Shown here in pieces: positions 12,506-26,318 of a stretch of DNA of 64,000 nucleotides. Origin of the DNA: Setaria digitata (taxonomy: Eukaryota > Nematoda > Chromadorea > Rhabditida > Setariidae). The position numbers and the translations under genes are program-made. The stretch is from contig RCAB01000008.1 in NCBI GenBank assembly GCA_003640385.1, forward strand, positions 248,001 through 312,000. The letters are read 5' to 3'. Under the pieces are notes generated by a model. The model made no database searches. It saw only the letters and a program-made list of their open reading frames with translations, and had not been told where the DNA came from. The first letter of the stretch is position 1. Each line of letters starts with the position of its first letter.

Positions 12506-15500
12506 TTACATAGAAATGAACATGATTAACTGATCAAGATAATGATCCATTTTTCGCATAAATGCTTCTTCCATATCTTTAATGGCTTCAGCAAGCGCTA
12601 ACCAAAGGCGATCTTCTAGGCCAGGATCTTTCTCGATCAGCATCTTCGTAACAAAACCAAATGTTTCACGATCAGCTTTAAATGCCTGTAAATGTTACGC
12701 TCCTAAACTATGAACAATTATTTTTAAACAAACACTTTCGATTAATTTACAAAAACCATTAATAAGTAAAAACGACCCTCTACAAAATACGGAGCTCAAA
12801 TTGAAATAAAGAAGTATTAAAAATAAAAACAAATAATTTCAACTTCTTTAATTATGTTTACGACAAGTACAAAAATCCTGCGTCAAAAAAAAAAAAAAAA
12901 AGGCATTTGAAGGTGATGGAAAAATAACCCCTTCAAGTTGCTTCTTCTTCGTCGTGTACTTAGCAAGGACTTCCGGTGGCAAGCGAGCAAGCTTTCGTTC
13001 ACGTTCTGTTTCTGCATTTAATTGACGTGTTAAGGAGCTCAACCGCAGTGCTTAAAAAAAAAGTGATTTGTAAACTACTTGACTTCTTCACAAAGAGTAT
13101 TCCGACACAAACATCAAGTAAACAGTTCAAGCTCTCATCCCTTTTCACATGATAAGCAATTAAGCAGAACAACCTAAATTGTTAAACTATATAAAAACCT
13201 CAGCTACATTTTGAAAAAGATACTATACAAGAAAAAAAAATTCCTAATCAGGATAACTGCACAATGAAATCCGTACCATTTTGCACTGCCCTATTTTCCT
13301 TGCTTTNCTAAAATCGAAATGGGAATGATTTTCCAAGAAATTAGATATGGTGATTCGAAGACTGGATAATCATTAATGAAGGCGAAGTACTCGAGAATTA
13401 TTCGCATAAAAGGTTTTCATAAATACGGACATAAGATCTGCTTCTCAACATATTTGGATTTTACTTCGTTCTCTATACTTGATTACTTCAATGAGAGAAA
13501 ACAAGTTACCCAAACCTAACTGCTAAACTATACTTTAAAACCGTAAAATCCAACACTACTTTATACAGTATAACGTATAAAACCTCAGCCAGAAATGTCA
13601 ATGCCCTTCAAAAAATACACTGAGAATTCCACTAATTTGTTTGCTCTGAAATAACAAGCAACACAAGTACTCACTTCCTTGAGATGGTTGTATCGTATCA
13701 CTAGCATCATCAAAAAATGAAATCAACTGCTGCCCGCGCGCTGTGCTGAACACGTTTGTCTGAAAAAAAAAACACATAAACATAGAATCAATTCTAACTA
13801 CAAAATAACCTAGGATTTCAATATAATTTTTTTGGACATCATTACACATAACTAAACAACCACATAATTGCTGAAAAACTCATGTGTTTTAACGATAAAT
13901 ACTCGAGTCACGTGCATGTATAGAACGTTTGTAAACATAATCACTTCAACCTTCTATAAATAACGCTCAAATGATTGACCCCAGAGTTCCTTTTTTTTTA
14001 ACCAGTTTCTACAAACAATAAAGAGCACTCTTTCACCAGCATCACCAACTTTGTTATTTTAAATTACTGCTCTCTATTTTAGTGAGTTTTTTATTTCTTC
14101 ATTTCTCAGTAATCACATCCAGTTTATAGTTTAAAATGTGCTGGAAAATAATTTTGATTCATATCAGGACATCGACAATTCTATGAAATCTGTGGCCGGG
14201 GATAACTTCTTTGAAAAGTCTCTTACAGTAGGCAAGGAAGAATTAAAACTTATATGGTTAGAGAGAAATACCTGTTGGTCTCCAGATCCACTGCTCACAT
14301 TTATATACTGCCCTAGACATACTGGAAAAGTAAATTAATTCCCCTATATCCTTGGTTCAACTACAGTGTTACGTTATCTCAAAAAATTCGTAATGATTAA
14401 AGTGTCTGTAATTTATGCTTATAATTTATGCAGTAATAGATCGAACAAACAGTAAGAAATTCGAATAATGAGAAAACATTCCTTGTTACAATCTACTGCT
14501 GTGAGAATTAACAAGATTGGTTCGAGTCCAGCAAAAAATTTTTTGAAGTCGATTCTTTCAAAGACAGTGTTTTTGAACTCTTATGATTCAGGGACTTTCG
14601 AACATAATTTTCCAAACCATCTTGTATATCGTCTAAGTAGTGGTAGCAAAAGCAGCTTAGTACTATTCCGTTTAAAATACAGTAAATTCGATCCAGAACT
14701 CCAAGGCACATCTCCAACGTGTCTAAGTATTGTGATTCGAGTCAATTTTCTAAGTAATCTAACTATGTCAAAAAAAAAAAAAACTACCATTTTTTTACAA
14801 AGTGGATACAATAACCTGTGGGTTTTTGAGGTCATTTATTGAACCAGTTTGTTCACGCTTTCCCAAAAAGGGGTCAATGTCAGTGCTGAACATTGTACTA
14901 GCTGGCGCTATGTCGCCTTTCGATAAATCGACCTGTTTTCCTGTAAAAAAATGCTTCTTAAACATCAATGTATAAATCAATCAAAATTAATGTTCCAATC
15001 ATCAGTAAAACGAGAAAATTTATTCTGATAGTCAATCAGTAAAGCATATACCACTTCCAGAAAGGCTCACCTGATTCTTTCGATCCTTTTTTGCAAGAAA
15101 ATGAATTTTCGACTCCTCCTGCTTGTGACATTGTGGCATGCTGAAATATTTCAGAGAAAATTAAAAGAGGATAAGAATTTCTTTTATTCGATTCAAACAT
15201 GAAAATCACATCCCATAGTAAAAATCCTAACTCAGAAAGTAGGATAAAAAGAAAATTAACACTTGTAAAAACATAAACCTCCAATTTATCATCATAATAC
15301 AAATAAAATATACAGCCATGCTTGTAGATATGACGAGCGCAAAGACGATATTAAATCTGATGAAAATGGAAAGATAAGTTACCAGTCCAACTGCATCGGA
15401 TTTGATTATGTTCGTCTGGGGAATACTTTTTGCAGAATGAAATTGATGAGCTGTATCACGCAAAACTCGTTTTGGCACATCCTCCTGCAGAATAAAAAAA

Positions 15501-18500
15501 AAAACGACTATATCAGAAAAGCAAATGAATTCCAAAACCTATTCGAGCAAGACAAGAAATTTATCCAAACAAAAAAAAAAAATTGAACACAGACTGCATA
15601 TATCCACTCTGAGAGAGAATAAAGGTACAACATTTACCGTGCTTTCTAAGCCAAATTTTAATGTGGTGTTTTGTAGTAGGGTTGTTTCCGTCTCTTGTTC
15701 TTCCCATTTTCCTAAAGTTGGTTTTACTATCGGCTTTAAACCTGAAGAAAACTTTTTTTTTTTTTAAAAAAAAAAGAAAAAAAAAGCTTTTTGAATTGCA
15801 GAAATATTAGATTACTGTTTATAATATCATTTAATATGATTTATTTAATATAAAAGAATGTGAGGAAACTCTTTTATACATAAAATTAGCCTGCAATCTT
15901 TTCAAGAATAGATATCAACATAAAAAAAAAAAAAAAACTAACTCTCTTCAATATCTCTCAAAGCCTCTTTCCGTTTTTTTAATATCTTTTTTCGAAGTTC
16001 GCCTTCACTTAGTTCATCGGAAGTGTGATCATTAACTGAATTGGGTGAGCTTGATGACGGACTACGACGCCGCCTCTTTCTTTTGCCCTTCTTTGATTTT
16101 CGTGATTTACGTTCAACGGGAGATTGTGAACCACTCTAAACCTCACAAACAGCAGTTTTCTCTCCTATTTCCCAAAAAAATTTAAGAATTCCTGCTCGTA
16201 TGAATTACATTACAAATTCCTATCCTGTGATTTTTTAATTGCAAAGATTTTAATGACTTCTTGTACAGTTATTTTTGAGAGGCAACCTATTCCTTAAATT
16301 CTATCCAATATTTTTCAAAAATAGTAAGAGTACTCAAAATATTTTCATATGAAAATTAAGCCCTAAATTCTAAAGGTCGCAATAATAAACTTAAAATGTT
16401 TTGATTGGCCTTATACGAGCTCCATTTTTTAGTGATAAACCAAACATCACAACTTGGAGGAGCATAAAGTGATGTGAAGTTCTATATTTTAATCTTCATT
16501 ACTCACTGTCAAAAGATTTAGAACCTACTGCTAAAGCATCTAATTATAGTAACAGAAAAAAAAACCAACTGGGCTAGACTTTTTTGCTTCGACATCATCC
16601 GACTTTGTATTTGGTGGAGGAGGTAATGGTGGAAGTGGTGGAGTTTCACCCTTTTCAATGGCCTAAAAATTTTACTTCTAATACTAATAAAAAAAATACA
16701 AAAAAATGCGAAAAAAATTTGAGAGACAGCAGTATACACATACTTCTCGAAATTTTATAACATTAGATACAAAAAAAAAAAGCATCAAACTAAGAACCAA
16801 GTCGCTGTAACTATACTCCTTTATACCATTTTACGCACAATACTGTGCAATGTAACAGTTGAAGACAACTAGATAAAGCTAGTTTGTTAGTGTTTAAAGT
16901 GATAAGTTATAACCTCTCGCTTAATTTGCGGAGAAGGAACTGGTGGAGCAGGTGACGCAGAACGTTCATGAGCAGGTGCAGAATATGTGGATGCGCGAGA
17001 CTGAGAACGATGAGATTTTTCGCTATGTCGACTTCTTAAACTACCAGGACTCGCAGTATGTTCATGTGATGAACGACGCTGACTATGACTTGGCGATCGT
17101 GATGAACTAAAAATGAAAAATTCTTTTAATTTCCCTCCTCGGAATATCAACAAAAAACCCCAAGATAAAAAGGGAGTAGTACTTACACTTGTGATCCTTT
17201 CAATAAAAAGAACTCATTAGTTATTTGCACCAGTAAAAAAGTCTCACAGATTACAAAAATACTAGTCTATATCGAAAAAATAAAACCAAATGAAAACCTG
17301 TTAGATGAGCGCGATTTCTTAGAGCCTTCATCATCTGAAGATACGCATTTTCTTTTATTTCCTCTATCATACTCATCATCATCTCTAAAACGAAACATTA
17401 CCTTTAAAACTTACACAAAGTTATTGATAGTACAGTTAATCTATACTCCGTACTGTTCACTTTCTCCCTCAAGGTATGTTGTGTGATTTAATATCGTTAA
17501 GCGAAATTCCAAAGAATTATACATGCAAGAATTTCACTTATGAGGAACCTCAAGGAAAGCAAAGCGAAAGGCTGTTTAACAAAGATTTTTTTTAAAACAA
17601 ACAGTGAATTTCAAATTTTCAAATTTTCTATTAAGAAAATGCTAACAAAGCTAAAAAAAAAAAATTGCATGTTCAAATGGTGAAAAATACACAGCAATCG
17701 TTATATCTGCTGATAAAAATTTTAATCAACTTTCACATTCCGATTTTTATGCACTTCAGGAAAATTTTGTTTGAAAGCAACAAAATAATGCAGCAATATT
17801 TTTTCTTAAATCTTTAACATGAATCTCTGTACCTATAATCGTTTCTTGATGAGCGATCATAGCTAGTCCGGTTACGACCACTATAACCACGATTTCGAGG
17901 AACTTTAGCAGGTCGAATACCTTTAAAGTGTTTTTTTTTTTTTTTGAAATGCTAGAAACACGAAAAGCAAATGAACTATTACACAAATTCTAAAAAAATC
18001 ATTCCACTCAAGGAAACTCTCCGAATAATAATTAGATCAGTTTTAAGCATAAAAAAAGCCCATTACCTTGGCTTTGTTGATATGACACATAGCGCCGTAT
18101 GTCTCGAAACCATGTCATTTCAACTGGATAACCAAGAACATCACCATCTTTGTATCTGAAACCCAGTAAATTTTCCCGAATTCTTCACTTTATAAAAAAA
18201 TATAGGTTTCAACCTCCACTTATAATCATGTAAAAATTGTGCCATACTTGTGCATGCACTCTTTCGCAGCATCGCGTGTTTCGAATCGCACTGCTACGAA
18301 TAGTTTCAGCTGGTCCTGTGAAAGCTTGATAAAGTCAAATGAGCATGGCCCAACATGGTCTTCGAAAAAATCCCTGAAAATAATTGCGGTAAAGGAACAG
18401 TTGGAACGGGATTGTGTTTAAGCCAAGAAAAAAGTCTTAACATCAAATAATTTCGAAAAACTTTGGCAAGACAAAAAATCCTTGCTTCAATTCGTTTTAC

Positions 18501-19216
18501 TTACCTCAATCCAAGTCGGCAATATAACAAGAGTAATAACCAAGAGAATAAACTGGTATTTTTGCAAATCCCCTACTCAAAGGTAAGCACATGGTAACTG
18601 CGCCAGCACAAGGTGTATTTCTCCACAAACAAAATTCAGCCAAGAGAGTAAGATTCGGTGAAAATGTTGCTGTATGTATGACAATAATTCATTCAAATAA
18701 ACCACAAGATTTCCGCCTTATCGTTCCAAAAAGAAGAGTGGAAGTAACATATACAAGTATTTCAAGATAACACAAAATTTAAATTTCGCCTGTAATAACA
18801 TCAACATTTTGATCCATTGATTACCTTTTTACCGCAAAACTTCACTTCGAGGTAACAGCACAAAGCATCGGCAGGGGAATTCGGATATAAATGAAGAGTA
18901 AAGAAAACGATCAGACTATTGACATGTATAGAATTTTACAAGGAAAATAGGCCTCGTTACTTTTTTGCGAAGCTCTATTTCTCCTCATACCGATTATTCG
19001 ATGAGAAATAAAGCAGTGTTTCTGTTTCCTACTTATGTCTTTATGTACAATAAAATATTTTTTCTTTCATTATAGAGAGTAAAAGGCAACTCACTTCACT
19101 TCATCCGTTTTAATATGCCCGGGAAGACCTCTAATAAATACAGTGTGTTTGCTTTCGGGAACTTCATCCTGATCGATACGATCAAAACGTGGTCCATTTC
19201 GATAATATCCGTTCAT
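12506..19216 (-). CDS. RRM plus RS-domain nuclear RNA-binding protein
   Basis: About fifteen minus-strand exons form one gene. It starts at ATG 19216, right after TTTTTTTCAGAC, which could be a trans-splice or 3' splice acceptor. The first exons encode an RNA-recognition motif: HTVFIRGLPGHI resembles RNP2, LFVAVRFETRDAA resembles RNP1, and VEMTWFRDI follows. Next come an Arg/Gly/Tyr-rich stretch (about 17930-17820), an acidic KR segment (17390-17300), a long Ser/Arg/His-rich RS-like block (17110-16907), a proline run PPLPPLPPPP (about 16640) and a basic nuclear signal, KSKKGKRKRRRS (about 16080). Charged coiled-coil exons, including ETERERKLARLPPEVLAKY (13050-12930) and a helical C-terminus, end at TAA 12506-12508. 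RRM plus RS layout is typical of splicing regulators and suggests a nuclear role in pre-mRNA processing. I could not name the orthologue. Confidence 0.7.
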
Positions 19217-21549
19217 GTCTGAAAAAAATCTGATTTTGTACCTGAAAATTACATGAATGCAGGAACTGCCAAGAGAGAATTCAGTAATTTCGAAAGAATA
19301 TGCCTATGTCTTAAATAAGCTGATTCGATTTTAATATATATAGTAAGTTATGGAAAAACTTCTTCTTCCGTTGATGCAACCTTTTCCTCTTAACTTTAAT
19401 TAATACCCTACCACAGTGCCGGGTGATACTTGGGAAGTTGAAAAATAATTGACCTGGAGATCGTGAACAATACAAAGGACACTAGTGATAAAATGCGTGA
19501 AACTAATAGAGTCAAATTATTATTTGTAGGGAGCAGCAAAATGTCAATGAAATTAATTGCCGTTGATAGAGCACACAAATAATATGCCCTTTATACAAAT
19601 CCAAATCCTGAAAATTTTTAGCCTATCGTCTCTGTGATGTTACCGGTAAAATAGACGTTACTTATGTTATGCTTGGAAGTTCTGATTTAAAAAAAAAAAA
19701 AAAAAAGAAAAAAAAAAAGAATGAAGAGAATCAATTAATTAATTTTACATAGCTTCTAGAATCGGTTTTACAAACCGCTGACACTGTAACATCTTATTAC
19801 TAAAATGTTACCAGCAATTTTCGCATCCAAAATGTCCTCTGTTTTCTAAGGCCAAGATTTTAGAAAGGAGTTACTAATTGAAATAAAATTTACAACAGGT
19901 CGGAGGAAGGTAGAACAATGAGTGTAATCCAATCGACATCTTTCATAATGAGAAGCACGACGTTAACAAGCGAATTTGAAAAGGTATAATGAGCCTACGG
20001 GAGAAGGAAGTTCTGTATCAAACAGAAAATGCACTTCATTTTTGGGATGTGCTGACAAGCAGGTGGTTGGGCACCGTCGGCTCCTATGCAAAACTACGAG
20101 CAACGACTTATGACAAAACACTCAAGATAGAATTCGGTAGGTACAAATTCCGCCACTTATCTAAACTTCCATATCCTCAAACCATCACCACTCCGCTACC
20201 GCTCTTTCCACCTTCCTTCATCACTGCAGTACACCACCTAACGTTGAACTATTTGATGCCTTAATCACACGACACAACTCATAATAAAGACAGATTTAAT
20301 TTAATATCATAATTATTTCCTCAAATTTAACATAAATTTTTGCTCGATGGTTCGTAAGTAATTGATTATAAGATATTTAACGGAACCCTAAATTCCTAAC
20401 TTCATCAACTGCCAGAAAGAGAGTATATTTATTCGTTCTGCAACATATAACAAACAATATCACTAAATATTATGAAATTAAATTAAACAGCTAAGAAAGT
20501 CATTTACTGCGAGCTATAATAAATACATATGATACAAAACTACAGAGTAGGAAATTTCCGTGTTGAAATTGGAGTGAAAAAAAAAAAAAAAATTCAAGGA
20601 AATAGAGGACAAACAAAGAGGAAAATGATCGATCAAAGGAGATGATCAAAATAGAAACTTTTAACATACATTGAAATGAGAGAAAAGTTCATCAGTTTCA
20701 ATAACATCCCAACATTTACAACCATCAACAACTGAAGAGAGGAATAAAAATAAGCACTGATGGTCGGTTGTGTTCATTTCCCTTACTGTTAGTAAACTCC
20801 ATTTACAGTGAAAGTAAATTATCGAAAACAACTATCTCGAGGAAAAGTAAAAATTTAGTCATTTAAACCTAAAAGTTAGGAAAAACATGTAATCATGACA
20901 TAAGCGAAAGAATAGGCATAATGAACCTAAAACTTTATTAAGCGATATGGATTAAAAAACAGCATGTGTCTAAAAAAATAATTAAATTGGGATTTTCAAT
21001 TTACATACCATAACCAAGCATAAATGAAAAATCGATGAAGCAATTATATTACTTCAAGTAAAGAGTTTGACAAAAACAGGAAGTCTATTTTGTCACAATA
21101 AAACTTGTGAAAAGTTCATGAACAATTCATCCACTTGAATTAGCGCTGGAAGATTGAACCTGAGAATTGTTACCTCTTCATGATTACCAGCGTTATTACT
21201 GCTGTATATATCTCGCATCATAATTACTTCTTACAGTTACCCACAAAAGTTATTTGGTACAAATTATTTTTTAATGCCAACGAAGTGCTTACAATATAAT
21301 TTATAATGATACAGTTTTCACCTGGGAATTGTTCGGCAGCGTTAGGAGTTAAAAATGGAAGAATTCCCCACCAGTTCAGAAAAAAATAATATTGCTTGGA
21401 ACTAACAGAACACTGGATCTGGATGAATTCCAAACAAAAATTTGAAAATTTCATTATTAGGCTATACTGCAGTAATTACTTAGCTTTTGCTTTGAAGTGC
21501 ATAGATGGACTAATATTTGTGATTCATGATTGTCCAATTCAAAGTAAAA
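19217..21549. other. Intergenic, nothing recognised
   Basis: This is the spacer between the Elongin A stop and the RRM/RS start, both on the minus strand. It contains an A-rich run near 19688-19720 and the open frame 19989-20264 (+), which has no recognisable protein features. It probably includes the RRM/RS promoter. Confidence 0.5.
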
Positions 21550-24473
21550 TTATTTTCTACGTTTTACATTGAGCATTCTTAGTGTTTTCATCATCAGTAC
21601 TCCTTTCTTCGGTGTCATTTTCTTTTTTTCCGAAGGCGCACCTAACGAAGAACCAGTGTTTCTGATTGCTTGGGGTAGATTTGCTAAAGCTTCCTTATTC
21701 CCTGAAACAACTTTTATGAAAGTGCACTGAAAAAGAAGAAAGTAAAGTAGTGTAAAATATTTAAAAAAGAAAAAAAAAAGCGAAACTAAAGCAAACGAAT
21801 CATCATTATTTTTCCGTCTATTCATTAATTTATAAAGAAGACTGTCCAAAAAAAAAAAAAACCTAAGAAAACAGAGTAACAGTAAAAGTAACCTTTATCG
21901 AAAATTTCCTTTCGTGCTTTTGAAATTTCATTGGCAGATGGTAACGGATGAGTAGTGTGTTGAGTGCCAAAACGCATTTGTCGACGACGGATTTCACGCG
22001 GAGCTTTCGCATCCGCAAGCAGAGCTGTTTTCACCGGTGCAGTTGCTTCCCGATTATGCTGAGTTATTTTTGTTGAAAGCATTTTGAGCTTACGCTCGTT
22101 TTCTTCACATAAACGCTGTAATGTATTTATTTTCCGTTCAGCACTTATTTCCTGGTAAATAGTATCTAAATGAAACGTGGTAATAAAACTCAATTAGTTT
22201 GTTCGGCAAGTTGTGAAAATCCTATTAAATCATGAACTGTTTCAAATCTTCAAATCTTCCGACAAATGGAATGAATAAAACTATTATTCAATCGGTAAAC
22301 ATCAAAATGATAAATTAGCACGCAAAAGCTAACGTAATAACATTCTCTCCATGTTTCATCATCCGCTGTTTCACATTTTGGAAATGTACGATTTACAATT
22401 CGTTCCCATAACTCATCGCTATCTTCCATCAGTTGCTAGAAAAAGAAAGAGAAATCCTCACTTTTAGAATAAACTCCACAAAAAAAGCGAAAAAAAAAAT
22501 TATGAAAACATGTGACAATTGCTGGTACTTTCATAAGCTATACTTCTAAGCACAATCATAATTTCAAGTTATTCGCCTACCGGATTTCGCCTTTCAATCA
22601 AACATAATTGACTCAAAGAGCATTTTTCAAGGACTGGTTTCAGCAAAAAATACGGCGTGTCGCCAACTTCCTCAATTGCTGAAAAAATGATCGTCGAATG
22701 ATCTTCAATGTCAATCGGAAAGAGAATTTTCAACCTAAAATGCCACGTATTTATCAACATATTAACTTAATTTATGGGATCCCTTAACATGAGAGAATAA
22801 CGTTGAAATGCGTGCATAAAGAAACCTAATGAATGAATTCTAATAAAAGACTAACAGAATTGCACGAACGGTCCACCTATTTCATTGCATTTCGCTTTAC
22901 TTTGAAGCGAAGATAAGCTTATGTAGGCTGATGTTTCAACCTTCCGGTCCACAGAGCTTCGCATGATAAAGCGCAAAAAAAAAAAAAAAAAAACCAAACT
23001 CACAATTAATGTTAGCAATTAATACTTTAATACATAAATTCTGCAGTGTTGAAACTCCTCTATGAGCATCACTTCTCGGACGTCCAGCATAAATTTTACG
23101 CACAGATTTACGTGGCTTAAACATTGACACGTCCATCACAGATGCTTTTGATGCGGCTGAAAAATATGCGTTATCAATTCCGAAATGACCTAAATAACAG
23201 ACAACTTTCTGGAAAGAAAAGACTTATTTGCTCTGTATTTTTCCGCACTGATTCCTCTGCTATTTGTATTACATGCAGGAAATATCACGCAAAATAAATT
23301 AAAACTGATAGTGCTAAACAACTGAATCTTCAAGTTTTCACGGAAAAATCTAATTTCTCCAGTAAATCATTATTATAAGTAATAATATATACACTTTTAG
23401 ACTCCTTTTACTGCTAAAGTCGAAAACATATTTAACATACTTGGCTGATGCTCCCTCGGAATGGGTTCAAAATTCAGCACTTTGGAAGGTTTATAATTGA
23501 CGTCTATTTTTGACAGCTTCCAATCGTTGTAGTCAGATTTCATTTTTTTAAGTTTACACGGTTTAGCGGCATCAGCTCGAGCTAACATGTCAGCAAAGCT
23601 CAAACCAGAATAAGGATTTTGGAGTTCATTGCCTGGTGGCTGTAAGGGCGTTAATTGTTAGGCGAGATACGATCTGTTGGAATACTTACTATGAAAAAAT
23701 CCAAAAAAATCAAGAATGAATAACTGAGGTTAAAATATGTAACAAAATTAACGAAGTGTAACTTACCTTGGTCCTATTTTGATAAACTTCACTAATGCTA
23801 TTTTCCTCTTGCTCATCCTTATTTTCTTTTTCTTTTTTACAGTTTTCCTTCTTTGGCTTTTCTGGAAAATTATCTTCTCCTGTATTCGGTGAAAGAGACT
23901 GTTTCCTAAAATATCTATCGGATTACTAACACCATTGTCTTCAAGTCCTTCTATCTTTAATCAACTTCGTACTTTTCAACAACCCGAACAAAACCAAAGT
24001 TAGGAACCTCCGCTGCTTTAAACCACAACTCCGCGCCATCTCCTTCCATTTTTCGACGATTCGTAACGCTTTTGCACCATACTGTTCATGACTTCTTAAC
24101 TGATTTACTGCTTTTCCCACTCCTGTTTCTGATAAGAGCTCCAATGTCATATCGATGGCTGCTAAGCGTCTCAAAGCATGGCCAATCTGCGTATGCTTGA
24201 TCATATAGAGTAATGATCATACTGTATATAATACATCCTACTCACAAATATACTACTCATATGTAAGGCTGCATTTCGTGTCGAATCCCAGTAAACCAGA
24301 CATCTACGAAATGTAAATCAGATTTATCACGACCTCACAAAGAAGAAATGTAAAAATAAATGTTTCCGGCTCACAAATACAATGATAGCACCACCAACTT
24401 TATTATCACTGCTTAACATGCGCGTGTATTTCTCCACTTTTTCCCGGATCTCTCCATCTTCCTCACTATTCAT
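21550..24473 (-). CDS. Elongin A (transcription elongation factor B subunit 3)
   Basis: Nine exons join in phase to give 453 codons plus stop: 24473-24399, 24186-24008, 23905-23767, 23639-23441, 23156-23004, 22678-22581, 22435-22342, 22165-21893 and 21701-21550. The N-terminal TFIIS helical bundle is seen as ALRRLAAIDMT then LLSETGVGKAVNQLRSHE, the LW-domain pattern. A Lys/Glu-rich linker follows. The Elongin BC-box is TLQNLCIKVL, matching the pattern T-L-x3-C-x3-L. After it come the family stretches VGDTPYFLLKPVLEKC and DELWERIVNRTFP, then REIRRRQMRFGT and the basic tail KTLRMLNVKRRK. By family knowledge the protein stimulates RNA polymerase II elongation with Elongin B/C and recruits Cullin 5/Rbx2 to ubiquitinate stalled polymerase. 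It is shorter than the vertebrate protein, mostly in the linker. The joins are mine and need transcript support, but the phases close exactly. Confidence 0.92.
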
Positions 24474-25210
24474 TTCCTCACTAAGTCCTGCAAAAAATAC
24501 CAAGCGAATGCATAGCGATATGCAGCCCTTTTATTTATATCGTGAAAAAAAATGAATGAGCAGAGAAACAGTACCACGCACACGACAAGAACCAGTGAAC
24601 GGCAGCGAAGCATCACACAAACGCTAAAAATCAATGAAGAGGAAAGTGCCACTATGAAAATGACACGTATCTCTCGACACCAACCATTTTATCAATGTGA
24701 AAGTAAATGGCAGGTAACACTGTTTCATTCTGCTGACTTGCGTGAATTCATATAGTACCGAGCGTCGGCAGCGTATTCCATCACGCAGAATGGATAACTG
24801 AGCAAGCGTAGAGGAAGAAAAGTCATGTGCGCTTACAATTCAATACAAATAAATAACACTAGCAATGAGTCACTCAGCGCAGTGATGGCAAATAAAAAGA
24901 TAAACTGGCGTGCGTATGGATGTATGCAAAAGTCACGTAAGTGAAGTTACGCCAACATCCTAGACTCTCCATCAGCACAACAACGTATCTCAGTCCATCC
25001 CACGTCACACATACGCACACACGCAAAGGCAAACCATCCATTCCGACAGACATCTGCCCAACCACGGCCGCATGCATCCGCTCAGCCACCCACAGACACG
25101 GCCGCACGCATCCATCCAGCCACGAGACACACAGAGCTATCGATTCCTTCAGCTACATTTAGGAAGCATGTAACGTCGCTAAAATACAAGGTCAGGAAGG
25201 TGGCTTGGGA
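24474..25210. promoter_or_regulatory. GC-rich upstream region of Elongin A with an imperfect direct repeat
   Basis: Base composition shifts to distinctly GC-rich at about 24880-25160, with CA-rich and CACGGCCGC motifs. Two 27-nt copies at 25063-25089 and 25097-25123 differ at about four positions, with a period of 34. Lying upstream of the Elongin A start, it may be a promoter or CpG-like patch. That role is inferred from position only. Confidence 0.35.
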
Positions 25211-26271
25211 GGTCAGGCTCTAAATAGCATTACTGGCAGAACAACGGGAACTGTGAAGACAAAATGGATAGTAACTACACTGCTATCGATATTGGAGATG
25301 TGCTGAGATCTAGAGAGTAGCTTGGAGAAGCTAGTGCATGTGGACAAGTCAGACTGCAGCCCAGAACAGAGCACATGATGCCAGCTGCTCATTAGTGATT
25401 GTCGACAATTAGTCTGGCAGAGTGTGGGACATTTCGGATGCCGCCAACTTACGACTTCTGTCATTAATCTGGCCTGAACATCTCTAGTCAAGCAGACTAG
25501 AAGGATGGGGAATAGATGCAATGCTTTCCACCGACTGGAGGAGCTAACAAGGAAATCACTACCTTCATTACGGATAACAATGTTAAAATACGGTATTTCG
25601 TTAACACAGTGGTCCATTTACAGTATGGAATTTATCGTAAAAGAATTGCCAAAGTGCTTTTTTCTGCAAATGGAGCCAGCTGCTGATGTCTTAGCCACTC
25701 AGGTCTAGCAACATAACAAATAGACATAGCGAATGTCCTTAGCAGGAAGAACTGGACATGTACATCTAAAGGAAGAGGTGACAGCCCCACATGGTTTTTC
25801 TGTGAAGTGGCACTGTTGCAGAGAGATGCACTTTCACTCGGAAAGTGATGTGGTTGAAGAGGTGAGTGAAGAAATATTGTTATAATGTAAATTGTTATCA
25901 CTGTATGATAGGTTTAAGCAGTTCATTATTTCTTCACCAGAAAAAAGATATGGTCTTTTACAAAGAAAATGAAGTACGCGTGTAAAATCTCGAAGAAATC
26001 CGCTGTTATTCTCAAAAAGAACAAAAATAAGAGTGCTTTCTTCGAAGTCAATTTTCTATCAGGTTTGAATTGGATTATATGAAATGAGGAAGATGTTGGC
26101 GTGCTATCTGTCGCTTAGTCAAAACTTAATCAACCTGTGATTGTGGAATGAAATGTTTCGGAACAAATAAATTAATGTTGTCTTCGTGTTTTGAAATTAA
26201 TATGCAGGCTATTCGGGATTGGTTTTTAGAGACCAGAAGAAAACGTTATTTAAATATGAAAATAACGTTCT

Positions 26272-26318
26272 TATAAAAGACTTGAAATAANGTCTCGTTT
26301 ATAAAAGACTTGAAATAA
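26272..26318. repeat. Two exact 19-nt direct copies across an N
   Basis: The 19-mer TATAAAAGACTTGAAATAA occurs at 26272-26290 and again at 26300-26318, with an undetermined base at 26291 directly after copy one. It could be a real tandem duplication or a local assembly join. Confidence 0.8.

Noticed and set aside
25213..25617. 134-codon minus-strand open frame in a slightly GC-richer patch
   Set aside because: No recognisable motif or neighbouring exons. The length is plausible by chance in GC-richer sequence.
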